64,000 nucleotides of DNA from Parapedobacter tibetensis. GTDB lineage: Bacteria; Bacteroidota; Bacteroidia; Sphingobacteriales; Sphingobacteriaceae. The notes under the pieces were generated by a model. That model saw only the letters and a list, made by a program, of their open reading frames with translations, did not search any database and was not told the DNA's origin. Within the stretch, counting starts at the first letter, position 1; every line of letters starts with the position of its first letter. Shown piece by piece: positions 33,026-42,354 of the stretch. The stretch lies in NCBI RefSeq assembly GCF_024704835.1, contig NZ_JAMXBE010000002.1, forward strand, positions 248,001-312,000. Direction: 5' to 3'. The position numbers were made by a program, and so were the translations under genes.

Positions 33026-33748
33026 ATGCCTAAGAAAAGAAACAAAACCAACAACAAACCGCCCAAGCAGAGTGACGAGTTTTTGAAAGGCGCCTTTGAG
33101 GAAAACTTTCCCGACTTTCTCCGCTTCCTTTACCCCAATGCCGATGAACTGTTCGATTTTGGCCGTGGATTGGAATTTATGGATAAGGAGTTGCTAGAAA
33201 TCATTCCCGATAGGGAGCGAAAGCAGGGCAGGCGTGTGGCAGACCTGCTGGTGAAGGTATATTTAAAAGACGGCAGCGAAAAGTACATCTTGCTTAATAC
33301 AGAGATAGAGGGCGGTAATGATGCCGAGTTTGCGGAGCGCATTTATGAGTATAACTATCGAATTTGGGACAGGTATCGCATTGCGGTAGCCACCATCGCA
33401 GTTTTCACGGGTGGGCATAGCCAGCCGAAACCTGATGAATACAGGAGGGAAGTGCTGGACACCACCATCAGTTTCCGCTACCGCACCTACCACATCTTCG
33501 ACCACACCGAGGAAGAATTGTTGACGAAGGACAATGCATTTGCTCTCATTGTTTTGGCATGCCAAAAGGCATTATTGGAGGGCAAGGTGCCGGAAAGCGA
33601 ACTTGGCGAAGGCCGTAGCACCATAGCGAGGGCATTGATAGCCAGTGGACAATACGACAAAGACCGCATTGTCAGTTTCTTGGTATTCCTGAAAAATTTT
33701 ATTTATGTGGATAATGACGACCATCATGCGCTATTAATGAGCGCGTGA
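33026..33748 (+). CDS. PD-(D/E)XK nuclease family transposase-like protein (Rpn-like), probably truncated
   Basis: The protein is 240 residues from ATG 33026 (MPKKRNKTNNKPPKQSDEFL); earlier ATGs at 32999 and 33008 are possible. The nuclease-like core has RRVADLLVKVYLKDGSEKYI followed by LNTEIEGGNDAEFAERIYEY, then VATIAVFTGG and FALIVLACQKALLEGK. Relatives promote RecA-independent recombination or act as transposases. The frame stops after DNDDHHALLMSA, whereas the family continues into a charged tail. That tail is found out of frame at 33809-34051, so the gene is likely frame-broken. A good terminator follows the tail. Confidence 0.7.
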   Translation: MPKKRNKTNNKPPKQSDEFLKGAFEENFPDFLRFLYPNADELFDFGRGLEFMDKELLEIIPDRERKQGRRVADLLVKVYLKDGSEKYILLNTEIEGGNDAEFAERIYEYNYRIWDRYRIAVATIAVFTGGHSQPKPDEYRREVLDTTISFRYRTYHIFDHTEEELLTKDNAFALIVLACQKALLEGKVPESELGEGRSTIARALIASGQYDKDRIVSFLVFLKNFIYVDNDDHHALLMSA

Positions 33749-33808
33749 TAGCTCTATCGCCTTTGAAAACAAATACGTTGATAGAAAATAAATCGTAACT
33801 TTGATAAG

Positions 33809-34051
33809 TTGATATCTGATGTTACAGGAGGTATTATTGATATGAGTGTAATAGAAGTACTGAAAAAACAAGAACGGCAACAAGGCTTGCAACAAGGCTT
33901 GCAACAAGGTGCTGAACAAAAAAGCTATGAGTTCGTTAAGAACTTAATCCAGGACACGAAATTTGACGATGCCAAGATTGCGTCACTGGCGGTTGTTTCG
34001 GTGCCCTTCGTCCGTAAGGTCCGCGCCGATTTGGCTAAGAAGAAGAAATAG
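33809..34051 (+). pseudogene. Displaced C-terminal tail of the Rpn-like gene
   Basis: The frame reads ISDVTGGIIDMSVIEVLKKQ, a Q-G-L-Q-Q repeat coiled coil, then FVKNLIQDTKFDDAKIASLA and FVRKVRADLAKKKK-stop. This is how intact family members end (TGG-x-I-x-MG/S, repeats, a small helical domain). It is out of frame with the upstream nuclease part and separated from it by about 60 nt with stops. An ATG at 33842 might still give a 69-residue peptide. Confidence 0.6.
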
Positions 34052-34073
34052 GTTTTTATATCGAACTAAAACA

Positions 34074-34100
34074 GCAAAGCCACCTTTTGGTGGCTTTTTG
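34074..34100 (+). terminator. Rho-independent terminator after the Rpn-like gene
   Basis: AAAGCCACC-TTTT-GGTGGCTTT forms a nine-pair stem with a TTTT loop and a run of five Ts, 25-50 nt after the stop at 34051. Confidence 0.85.
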
Positions 34101-34215
34101 CTTATGGCCAATACCTGCTGAATCAACAATAAATTCGCTTTGCTTTATTGGCTTTCTTACCTTCCTCTATCTGTTCTTTGCTCTATATTGCCTTTTGCCT
34201 GTGAGTGACTTTATC

Positions 34216-34515
34216 TCAATTTTTCTTTAGATTCTCAATTTCTTCATGTAGCTTGTTATTTTCTTTTAACAGGCGACCATATTCATCACGCCAAAAGTCA
34301 CGGTCCTTTTTCATTCCCTCGAAGGTGTCAATCGGGAAATCAGTTTCAGGAAACTCGTTAAGCATCTCCGGGAGATCTTTAGCAAAATTATAGGGCATTT
34401 TATCGCCGTAAGCCTTTAAAATACTAAAATCAAGATTAGGTTGTTTGATGTGGTAATAATAGGTGGTTCTATCGAAACCGGCACTTTTGGCCAGCTTCGT
34501 TTTATTGAGATTCAT
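34216..34515 (-). CDS. Helix-turn-helix regulator with C-terminal coiled coil
   Basis: The 99-residue protein begins MNLNKTKLAKSAGFDRTTYY, where K-x-x-L-A-K-S-A-G-F-x-R-T-T-Y-Y is a helix-turn-helix of the XRE/phage-repressor kind, and ends in a coiled coil (EYGRLLKENNKLHEEIENLK). It is divergent from the gene at 34551 with a 35-nt spacer, so it may control it. Its architecture resembles that implied by the 119-bp repeats (regulator with coiled-coil end), but the sequence is different. Confidence 0.7.
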   Translation of the reverse strand: MNLNKTKLAKSAGFDRTTYYYHIKQPNLDFSILKAYGDKMPYNFAKDLPEMLNEFPETDFPIDTFEGMKKDRDFWRDEYGRLLKENNKLHEEIENLKKN

Positions 34516-34550
34516 CCTAATAACAACGGTAGGTAAAAACTCACCTCTAT

Positions 34551-34856
34551 ATGGACCAAGGTAGGCCGCAATTACCGGAATGCATCGTTACGGGATTTTA
34601 TCGGGGACATGGCCGATGGTATGGCGTCCGCTTTAAAAACCTCCACTGTATACCGGAATCAAAGCGGGTGAGCGCATCCATCTGCTACCGGGCACCCCTG
34701 ACCGATGTTTTGGCGGCGATCAACAAAGCGGGTGTTAGGGTGTACCAAAGCAACGGCGAATATAGCTTCTGTGAGCCGGATAGTAGACAACATACCCCTA
34801 AGGTGCTGGCGCACCATGGACGGGAAGCCTGTGATTACTGCGGTCAACCACATTAA
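34551..34856 (+). CDS. Hypothetical protein with C-terminal CxxC
   Basis: This 101-residue protein is of unknown function. Visible features are an early ECIVTGFYRGHGRWYGVRFK stretch of alternating strands and a final CDYCGQPH that could bind zinc. It is transcribed divergently from the helix-turn-helix gene. The composition is plausible for a real protein, but without homologues in view the call is uncertain. Confidence 0.5.
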   Translation: MDQGRPQLPECIVTGFYRGHGRWYGVRFKNLHCIPESKRVSASICYRAPLTDVLAAINKAGVRVYQSNGEYSFCEPDSRQHTPKVLAHHGREACDYCGQPH

Positions 34857-35182
34857 TGCAGCAGGGATTATCCGGTTATCAAGCACTGATTCTGTACGGA
34901 CAACATACACATACAACACCAATAAAAATGTGGCTAATACGTGGCTAATACGTGGATAAGGGGTGGGTATACCGTGGCTTGAGGTGCTGTGAAGTTGCCC
35001 CATGAGGTGGAATGGGTTAAGCCGCTCTCCACATTTGCATTATAGATTCAAACTTGCATCGTTGTATACTAACCTCAACGTTGTTCGCGTAATAATGTAT
35101 AATGATGCGTTTTCTTGAATGATTTATAATCATTTATGCTTGTTTTAACGCGTATAAAAGCTGTTTTGTTAAAAAAATTAAA
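34857..35182. other. Gene-free spacer before SusCD operon 2
   Basis: There is no coding sequence I can support. TGGCTAATACG is repeated twice in tandem at 34931-34952. The rest is AT-rich towards 35180 and leads into the shared operator/promoter block. Confidence 0.6.
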
Positions 35183-35231
35183 AAATCATGCAAAAACATG
35201 CATATAATTAAAAATTTGTTTTTATACTTGT
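35183..35231 (+). promoter_or_regulatory. Shared operator/promoter block, copy 2 (SusCD operon 2)
   Basis: ATCATGCA and AACATGCA repeat with a 10-bp period (GCA at 35190 and 35200), and TATACTTGT lies at 35223-35231. The spacing from the second GCA to TATACTTG is 20 bp, one more than in copy 1. A 212-nt leader precedes the SusC ATG. Confidence 0.65.
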
Positions 35232-35443
35232 GGAGCCAATTAGTGTTGACCTGTTGCGAATTGATGTAGGATAGATTTTTGAGTTAAAAACTGCTTGGGA
35301 GCTGTTGTTACTTATCGATTTTATAGTTAATCTGCTTTTTACCTAAAACTAAACAATATGAAGCAATAAAACCTCTACGATCAATCAAAAATTGCAGACG
35401 GCAATTTAATCAATCACAAAATCATTAATTAAATCATTCAAAC

Positions 35444-38400
35444 ATGAATAGAATGTTACTTCTGTTATTCATGGGGCTAATGTGTATTTCCCCCTATGCA
35501 ATGGCACAACAAAAGACGGTGACTGGTAGGGTGACCAGTGCTGAGAACAGGGATCCCTTGGCCAATGTGACGGTATTGGTAAAGGGCACAAACACGCAAA
35601 CGCAAACCAATGCGCAGGGCGGCTATTCCATTCAAGCAAGTGAAGGGCAGACGCTGGTTTTCCGCTCTGTGGGATTCACCACCGTTGAGCGTGTGGTGGG
35701 GAGTGCCAGTACCATTAACCTATCGCTTGCGGAAAGCGCCTCGAGTTTGGATGAGGTTGTTGTAACCGCCGAATTCGGTATGAAGCGTATCGCGCGGGCA
35801 GTGGGTTCTTCGGTACAGCAGATCGATGGTTCTACGATCAGCGAGTCGGGCAGGGAGAACTTTATCTCGGCACTTGCCGGACGGGTTCCGGGTCTAAATG
35901 TCACATCGACAAGCGGAACCCCCGGAGCCTCCACTACGGTTGTACTACGGAATATTACGTCCATATCCGGCAATAACCAGCCGCTCTACGTGGTGGACGG
36001 TATTCCAATGAATAATTCCTCTTTTGATCCCTTGGGCGGTATGGCCGGTGGTGGTGGAGGTACCTACTCCGTGCGCAACCTGGATTTTTCTTCCCGGGGG
36101 AATGACTTCAACCCGGAGGATGTGGAGTCGATCACCGTACTAAAAGGTGCGGCAGCAGCAGCACTATATGGATCGGATGCCTCAAATGGCGCGATCATCA
36201 TCACCACAAAAAAGGGTCGTGCTGGAAAAGGCAGGGTCAATTACAGCAATTATTTCAAATGGGACGAGGCATATGGCTATCCCGATATGCAAACCAAGTA
36301 TGCGAATGGAGCCTATGGTACGACAAACTACTATTACACATCAAAGTTTGGCGGATTGTACCCCGAAGGAATGCAGCTTTATGATAACATCGCTGCAATA
36401 CTTCAGACGGGCTATCAGCAACGGCATAATGCTTCTGTTGAAGCAGGCTCGGATAAAGCGACGATACGGGCTGGATTTTCTTCATTAGGCCAGAAGGGTG
36501 TGTTAAAGACTACAGATTATGATCGGACCAATTTAAGTTTGTCCGGGCAGGCCCAAGTAACGGATTGGCTGAAATTTGAGGGTTCCCTACAATATACCAA
36601 AACCGGAAACAACAAGGGATTGAGAGGTACGGATGGACCGCTGTATCGTGCGATGCTATGGCCAATGGTGGATAATATGGCGAATTATCTAGCCGCCGAT
36701 GGCAGTCATATGAAAGTTCCGGATTATTACATTGACGAAGATCTTTTGAATCCGCTTTTTGCTATGAACAGGAATAAGTTCTATGACAAATCGGATCGGT
36801 TCCTCAGTAATGTGGCCCTTAACCTTATCCCGGTGAAAAATACATTTGTCCGAGCGCAAGTGGGCTGGGATGTGGGGATGCAGACATTCGAGACCTCTCA
36901 CCACCCTTATTATGCGAACAGGAATGCGGGCGATGGCCAGTACAACCTGGTACAGTCCAATTTTTCTGATCCGACCATTAACATACTTGCCGGATATAAT
37001 AATAAATTTCTTGATGACAAGTTCTCATTTTCCGGGCAAGTGGGCTATCACCAATTAGAAAACGCCATCACCAGATCGGCTTCCAACGGCACCCGGTTTA
37101 TCGTGCCCGATTTCCAATCGATCAACAACACCGATCCAGCGAGCCAAACGGCTATTCAAAGAAATACCAAGAGAAGGATACAAGCACTTTCCGGTCAGTT
37201 TGAGTTTGGATACAACAACCTGGCTTTTATTACCCTGCGTGCGAGGAATGACTGGTCTTCTACGTTGCCAGTAAATAATAACAGGTATTTCTATCCGGCT
37301 ATTGAAGGCTCGTTCATCTTATCCGATTTGAATTTTATGAAATCCATAAGTGCCATCAACTACGTCAAGCTACGTGGATCGCTGGCCCAGGTTGGTAAAG
37401 ATGCTGGTCCGCTGCAAATTGACCCGCAATTGGGGGGTACTGATTTGACCGGCGGAGGGTTTAAGTATGGATTTACGGGACCGAATCCGAACCTTCGTCC
37501 GGAAATAACAACCGCGCACGAGGCTGGTCTCGATTTAAGAATGCTGAATAATAGGGTTAACGCGAGCTTTACCTATTTTGGAACAAGAAATGCCGATCAG
37601 ATTGTGAGTGGTTTCCGGTTAAGTTATGCTACAGGATTCGTCTTGAATACCATGAATGTTGGTTCGTTCAAGACCTGGGGCTGGGAAGCGTATATCGATG
37701 GGGATATTATCAAAAATCCCAACGGGCTGACATGGAACCTCGGGGTGAACGCCTCTAGGGGACGTTCTGAAGTGCTGTATCTGCCGGAGAATGTGACGGA
37801 ATATTACAATCCTTACACTTGGAGTGCAGGGAATATCCGCAACGGCATAATGGTTGGCCACCCGATCACTACATTGACAGGGCAAGCGTATTCGCGGAAC
37901 GACAACGGGGAAATCCTGATCAGCCCGACAACGGGGTTGCCCATAACCGACGATGTCTGGTCGGTTATCGGCGACAGGGAGCCCAAGCTTCGTTTTGGCA
38001 TCACGTCCAGCCTCACTTATAGAAACCTCCGTCTCTCGGGGCTATTTGCCGGCCGCTTCGGCGCTACCGTGGTCAACGGTACCAAGCGGGAAATGATGAT
38101 CAGAGGGACAAGCTGGGAGTCGGTTGACCTGCGTGAAAGCGGTCCTTGGGTCTTTGAAGGTGTCCTGCGGGATGGAAATGAGAATACCGACAATCCAACC
38201 CGCAATACCATTGCGCTGGATTACCGGGCCGTTGGGGCCAGCATATTCACGGGGAGCAATGAAGATTGGCTGGAAAAAGACGTGAACTACTTGCGCTTGC
38301 AGGAAATGCGCCTGTCTTACCGTCTGCCCGCACAGTTATTTAGCCGGTATAAGCTAATTTCCGGGCTGGACGTGTACGTTGTAGGCAACGATTTATTTAC

Positions 38401-38542
38401 TTGGACCAACTACTCCGGCATTGATGCAGTGGGTAACACGGTTTCCGCTGCGGCAGGCGGTACCGGTGGCGAGGGGATCGACGTTTGGTCCATCCCGAAC
38501 CCCCGTGGTTTTTCGGTAGGGGTGAGCTTAACGTTGAATTAA
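35444..38542 (+). CDS. SusC/RagA-family TonB-dependent outer-membrane transporter 2
   Basis: The 1032-residue protein has a leader LLLLFMGLMCISPYAMAQQ nearly the same as transporter 1, a regulatory-like domain at about 24-105 (VTGRVTSAENRDPLANVTV), a TonB-box-like DEVVVTAEFG, a plug domain near 120-245 (LYVVDGIPM, ITVLKGAAAAALYG, ITTKKG) and a barrel to the end (GFSVGVSLTLN). It forms an importer with the SusD gene that follows. The substrate is not shown by direct neighbours, but the shared promoter block ties it to the peptidoglycan operons. Confidence 0.95.
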   Translation: MNRMLLLLFMGLMCISPYAMAQQKTVTGRVTSAENRDPLANVTVLVKGTNTQTQTNAQGGYSIQASEGQTLVFRSVGFTTVERVVGSASTINLSLAESASSLDEVVVTAEFGMKRIARAVGSSVQQIDGSTISESGRENFISALAGRVPGLNVTSTSGTPGASTTVVLRNITSISGNNQPLYVVDGIPMNNSSFDPLGGMAGGGGGTYSVRNLDFSSRGNDFNPEDVESITVLKGAAAAALYGSDASNGAIIITTKKGRAGKGRVNYSNYFKWDEAYGYPDMQTKYANGAYGTTNYYYTSKFGGLYPEGMQLYDNIAAILQTGYQQRHNASVEAGSDKATIRAGFSSLGQKGVLKTTDYDRTNLSLSGQAQVTDWLKFEGSLQYTKTGNNKGLRGTDGPLYRAMLWPMVDNMANYLAADGSHMKVPDYYIDEDLLNPLFAMNRNKFYDKSDRFLSNVALNLIPVKNTFVRAQVGWDVGMQTFETSHHPYYANRNAGDGQYNLVQSNFSDPTINILAGYNNKFLDDKFSFSGQVGYHQLENAITRSASNGTRFIVPDFQSINNTDPASQTAIQRNTKRRIQALSGQFEFGYNNLAFITLRARNDWSSTLPVNNNRYFYPAIEGSFILSDLNFMKSISAINYVKLRGSLAQVGKDAGPLQIDPQLGGTDLTGGGFKYGFTGPNPNLRPEITTAHEAGLDLRMLNNRVNASFTYFGTRNADQIVSGFRLSYATGFVLNTMNVGSFKTWGWEAYIDGDIIKNPNGLTWNLGVNASRGRSEVLYLPENVTEYYNPYTWSAGNIRNGIMVGHPITTLTGQAYSRNDNGEILISPTTGLPITDDVWSVIGDREPKLRFGITSSLTYRNLRLSGLFAGRFGATVVNGTKREMMIRGTSWESVDLRESGPWVFEGVLRDGNENTDNPTRNTIALDYRAVGASIFTGSNEDWLEKDVNYLRLQEMRLSYRLPAQLFSRYKLISGLDVYVVGNDLFTWTNYSGIDAVGNTVSAAAGGTGGEGIDVWSIPNPRGFSVGVSLTLN

Positions 38543-38556
38543 GAAAACAGAAAGTC

Positions 38557-40422
38557 ATGAAGAAACTAATATATATCCTGTTGCCCATATTTTTCATCTT
38601 GGGTAGCTGCGAAAAATACCTGGATGTAAACAAGAACATTGATGCCCCCGACTATGTGGATGGGTATTTGTATCTAGCAAATATTACCCAGCAATACCAA
38701 GGGATCTACTGGGACATTCGTGCGATTGGACCGCTCACACAAATGATGGGTACGACAGTAGACCACTTTTCGGCGTTTGCTAACCATTATTACGCTCCAG
38801 GCAGGGATGAGGGGGGCGAGATCTGGAGGATGGTGTATTGGAACCAGGGTATGAACCTCGAAAACTTAATCAATCAATCCATGGAAGCGGAAGATTGGAC
38901 ACTCGCCGGAATCGGCTATGCCATCAAGGCTTTTAGCTGGGATATGATGGCAAAAGTCCACGGAGAATTACCCATGAAGGATGCGTTTGTGCCGGGTCTG
39001 CTTTCCCATAATTACGATTATCAAAAAGACATTTACACACAAGTAAGGGAGTGGGCGTACACAGCTATTGAGTTACTCGAACGGCCTGATGACCACAACT
39101 ACGGAAGTAAAATAAGTGACAATGATTTTATCTACGCAGGAGATAAGGATAAATGGGTTAAATTTGCTTATGCTGTTATTGTCCGTAACCTGGTTTCCCT
39201 GACCAACAAAGCGGATTTCACAGGAACATATGCCGAGGAATTGATCACAGCCGCTGGAAGATCTTTCCAAAGCCCCGATGATGATGCAACCGTGAAAATT
39301 GCCGGCGGCTCCCAATCCGCACCGTATAGCGGCTATAATAATTTTTGGGGAACAGCACGCAATAACTTAAAATACGACTATTTTCAGCATGACTACGCAG
39401 TACAGGTGTTTACGGGTACTGTACCCGAGTATGACGAGGCCACCGGAGACAAAATCCGTTTAGATCAGAATACATATTACCCCTTTAAGCTTGCCGAGAA
39501 GCAAATCATAACAGATACCTTATTGGACGAGCCCGGGCACTTCGATCCAAGGGTTGCGGTTAAGTTGTCGACTACGAGTAATCCGACTTTTCTTAACTTA
39601 AATGATGCAGATCATGTAAAGTCGTATAAGTATTATGGAGGTACATTTACAGGGAAATCCGGTCCGATAGATGAAGCTCCTTCATACTACGGAAGGAACA
39701 TTGCGTCTACCTTTAATGGAGCGGTCCATGATGGAATTGGTCGCTGGCTATACCGGGATGATGCCCCCTACATTTTGACCACTTATGCGGAGATCCAATT
39801 CTGTTTAGCGGAAGCCTATTGGAAGCTTGGCCGGGTTTCGGAAGCGTTCGAAGCATTTAAGAAAGGGATAGCGGCTGACATGACCACCACGGCGCGGTAT
39901 ATATACCCAGGCCGGGAAGAAAGTGCTACCGGTGGTGATAAAATTACGAAAGATCTTTTCAACACATTTTCCTCCCAATACGTAGACGGTCCATTCGTCA
40001 ATGGCTTGACGGACTTTACACTATCCCATATTATGATGCAGAAATGGGTTGCTTTGTATCCTTGGGGAGCTCCCGAAGCATGGGTAGACATGCGTAAATA
40101 CCATTACGACATCGACTACACGGGCGAATATCCCAGCAATGGAAACGGGTGGATTCAGGCATTATTAGACCAGAAATGGGATTCAAATCCGTCCAAAGTA
40201 TATAAAGGGCTTTATTTGAACCCCGCCCAAGTTCAGGGAAGAAAAGGAGCTTACAATGTCCGAAACGAGGGTTCTCCAAGCTATCGGCTAAGACCTCGAT
40301 TCAATTCGGAATATATGTGGAACCTTCCGGCACTGGAAACACTGAAACCTATACCTGGGACGGCAGATAACTACCAAACATCGATTCCGTGGTTTGCTTA
40401 CCCGGGAGAAATGCCACAATAA
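38557..40422 (+). CDS. SusD/RagB-family substrate-binding outer-membrane lipoprotein 2
   Basis: The protein has 621 residues from ATG 38557, with a lipoprotein leader YILLPIFFILGSCEKYLDVN. The start at 38485 would lie in the SusC gene and is rejected. Family segments include WRMVYWNQGMNLENLINQS, DKDKWVKFAYAVIVRNLVSL, TTYAEIQFCLAEAYWKLGR and MMQKWVALYPWGAPEAWVDM. The start is 14 nt after the SusC stop. It is the surface lid of transporter 2. Confidence 0.93.
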   Translation: MKKLIYILLPIFFILGSCEKYLDVNKNIDAPDYVDGYLYLANITQQYQGIYWDIRAIGPLTQMMGTTVDHFSAFANHYYAPGRDEGGEIWRMVYWNQGMNLENLINQSMEAEDWTLAGIGYAIKAFSWDMMAKVHGELPMKDAFVPGLLSHNYDYQKDIYTQVREWAYTAIELLERPDDHNYGSKISDNDFIYAGDKDKWVKFAYAVIVRNLVSLTNKADFTGTYAEELITAAGRSFQSPDDDATVKIAGGSQSAPYSGYNNFWGTARNNLKYDYFQHDYAVQVFTGTVPEYDEATGDKIRLDQNTYYPFKLAEKQIITDTLLDEPGHFDPRVAVKLSTTSNPTFLNLNDADHVKSYKYYGGTFTGKSGPIDEAPSYYGRNIASTFNGAVHDGIGRWLYRDDAPYILTTYAEIQFCLAEAYWKLGRVSEAFEAFKKGIAADMTTTARYIYPGREESATGGDKITKDLFNTFSSQYVDGPFVNGLTDFTLSHIMMQKWVALYPWGAPEAWVDMRKYHYDIDYTGEYPSNGNGWIQALLDQKWDSNPSKVYKGLYLNPAQVQGRKGAYNVRNEGSPSYRLRPRFNSEYMWNLPALETLKPIPGTADNYQTSIPWFAYPGEMPQ

Positions 40423-40449
40423 TGGACTTTGTTGTTAAAAAATTACGAG

Positions 40450-41316
40450 ATGAAGACACTAGATAAATTAATATTAGCGCTTATCTGTACATGTCTATGT
40501 ACAGCCTGTGAAAAGAACGTTATAGAGTACGCGGCTACTCCAATTAGTGATGAGACAACGGCACAATTCCAACTTCACTATATGGTGCCCGTTACTACGG
40601 GAGCGGTCAACAATATCAATAAGGTTGAACTGAATGGGGAGCTGCTGACCAATGAAACCGCACCGTTGGCTGCATACAATTTTATACCAAGTGGTGCGGT
40701 TGGCAAGTTCTTTTCTACAGAAGCGGGAACTGTGAACTTGAAATTATACAGGGGAGCCGTATCCGATCTATCTTTGGTGTATGACCATGATTTTAATTTG
40801 CCGGCTGGAAAGCATAATATAGTTGTCCATGACTTTGATAAACCTCCGATTATTGTTAAAAACGAGGTGCCTTATCCGACAGTTACTACTGAATATACCG
40901 GAACCACGGCATGGGTAAAGTTCTATAACGTTCTTTATGAAACCTCAGGTGTGCCGACCACATTAAAACTCCAATACCAGTTTCAGTATACCGTAGATAA
41001 TGATACCGGGGAAAAAAGTGAATGGATGAACTTGGGAAACCCTGTTTCATTTGGAGAGGCGACGGGATGGGAGCCAGTAACCGTAAATAAAACCGTGGAA
41101 ATATCTTCCGGCTCGGCGCGGATCGATTACCGCATCAGGATAATTGGAGAAGATGGCTCAGACCAAGGTAGTTTGGAAGTGCGAAACGCCGCTGGAAATA
41201 TAGTCAATTACGCAGATTGGTGGAATGCATTCATAGGTCGCGTATATCATCATATGTTTGCTGGTTTCCGGACTGCAACGCCAACTTCCGGTGTCAGGGT
41301 AGCTACGGCTTTATAA
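40450..41316 (+). CDS. Outer-membrane lipoprotein of SusCD operon 2, unknown function
   Basis: The protein has 288 residues from ATG 40450 with leader LILALICTCLCTACEKNVIE and a lipidated Cys near 20. The rest is beta-rich, with repeated sandwich-like strands (FQLHYMVPVTTGAVNNINKV, VNLKLYRGAVSDLSLVYDHD, ARIDYRIRIIGEDGSDQG). It sits third in the operon, 27 nt after SusD, the place where surface glycan-binding proteins are often encoded. A binding role is inferred from position only. Confidence 0.75.
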   Translation: MKTLDKLILALICTCLCTACEKNVIEYAATPISDETTAQFQLHYMVPVTTGAVNNINKVELNGELLTNETAPLAAYNFIPSGAVGKFFSTEAGTVNLKLYRGAVSDLSLVYDHDFNLPAGKHNIVVHDFDKPPIIVKNEVPYPTVTTEYTGTTAWVKFYNVLYETSGVPTTLKLQYQFQYTVDNDTGEKSEWMNLGNPVSFGEATGWEPVTVNKTVEISSGSARIDYRIRIIGEDGSDQGSLEVRNAAGNIVNYADWWNAFIGRVYHHMFAGFRTATPTSGVRVATAL

Positions 41317-41347
41317 ATTTAAGCCGAAGGAATGATAAATTTCTAAA

Positions 41348-41659
41348 ATGAAACCAGCGGTAGTGGGTACGAGCCTGATGCTAGTTGTGTCTGCGTTGCT
41401 TGGTTGTTCTTCGCACTCCAAGGTGATATTACGACCGGAAACTTACCAACCAAAAACGGAACTGGCCAACTTAGTATGCCAGGTGGATGCATTGGGAGAC
41501 GTATCCAGGGAAGCACTATTAAAAGAAAGGCTGTTAGCTGGGTATGTTCCGAAATTCCTCCGACGGTTTTCAAGAATTGATGTAAGCATCAAAGCAGACA
41601 ATGGAAAGTTAATTAAGGCCCAATACTACGTTTCTCCAGATTACCTATCCATAAGCTGA
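41348..41659 (+). CDS. Short lipoprotein, probably a truncated gene
   Basis: This 103-residue product has a good lipoprotein leader (LMLVVSALLGCSSHSK) followed by LANLVCQVDALGDVSREALL, FLRRFSRIDVSI and AQYYVSPDYLSIS-stop. It ends abruptly in what reads as the middle of a domain. I suspect a 5' remnant of a longer secreted protein of operon 2. Nothing after the stop at 41659 extends it in another frame convincingly. It starts 32 nt after the preceding lipoprotein gene. Confidence 0.5.
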   Translation: MKPAVVGTSLMLVVSALLGCSSHSKVILRPETYQPKTELANLVCQVDALGDVSREALLKERLLAGYVPKFLRRFSRIDVSIKADNGKLIKAQYYVSPDYLSIS

Positions 41660-41775
41660 ATTTCGTCACCGTAACTTAATACGTTTAGTAATCGCTTACC
41701 CCAATCTAGTTTTTCCCTACAAAGATTACGCTTTACATATAGAAAACAACAAATGCTATTAAATTGAATCTAAAG

Positions 41776-41809
41776 TTGTTGATTAATTGCGAGTTTTTCG
41801 CTATCTTTG
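41776..41809 (+). promoter_or_regulatory. Bacteroidota-type promoter abutting the start codon
   Basis: TATCTTTG at 41802-41809 is a perfect TAnnTTTG -7 box and TTG at 41779-41781 is suitably placed as -33. The box ends three bases before the ATG at 41813, the same tight layout as the other cassette copy at 3161-3173. Confidence 0.55.
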
Positions 41810-41812
41810 AAT

Positions 41813-42352
41813 ATGGGAAAACCGCCTGAAACCGGAATAGATGTAATAATCGATAAACTCACCAACAGCATCTTAAATACCATTTCAGGCGATAGTTTTA
41901 AGACCGAAGTGGCTTTGGTTAACTCAAAAGAGTTGCGTAAGGTTACCATGAAGAAAGGTTGGAAATTCAACTGGAGGAAAGAATTTAATTGTGTGGATCG
42001 GGAAGTGTATAAACTGACTATAGTTGAAAGCAACCAAGTGATTCAGGGGCTTGCAAGCATATCGGATTTTGGAGATCATTTTTATCTTCACCTGGTTGAG
42101 AGCGCACCATTTAATTTTGGAAGGTCTAAACTTTACGAGGGCGTGCCCGGCAATCTTTTTGCATATGCTTGCAAGCGTTCATGGGATGCAGGGTATCAAG
42201 GTTTCGTAGCCTTTCAATCAAAGACGAGTTTGATTAATCACTACGAAGCAACATTGGGCGCGGTTCATGTGGGAAATCACAAGTTGGTTATTTTTCCGCA
42301 TGAATCATTAAGATTGATAAAACGGTATTTTCAGGAAGAAACGAAAGGATAG
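41813..42352 (+). CDS. GNAT-like protein of the duplicated cassette, second copy
   Basis: The 179-residue homologue of 3173-3700 shares LTNSILNTISGDSF, a lysine/tryptophan segment (KKGWKFNWRKEF against KRNGWNFDWKIEF), EVYKLTI, ESAPFNFGRSKLYEGVPGNL, AYACK, FVAFQSKTSLINHYEATLGA and a final helix. The N-terminal ten residues differ between copies. The fold hints at GNAT, with catalytic function unproven. The small partner starts two bases after its stop. Confidence 0.72.
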   Translation: MGKPPETGIDVIIDKLTNSILNTISGDSFKTEVALVNSKELRKVTMKKGWKFNWRKEFNCVDREVYKLTIVESNQVIQGLASISDFGDHFYLHLVESAPFNFGRSKLYEGVPGNLFAYACKRSWDAGYQGFVAFQSKTSLINHYEATLGAVHVGNHKLVIFPHESLRLIKRYFQEETKG

Positions 42353-42354
42353 TT

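Noticed and set aside
38485-38556. SusD 2 start at 38485
   Set aside because: It overlaps the end of SusC 2 and puts 24 residues before a good lipoprotein leader; ATG 38557 was preferred.
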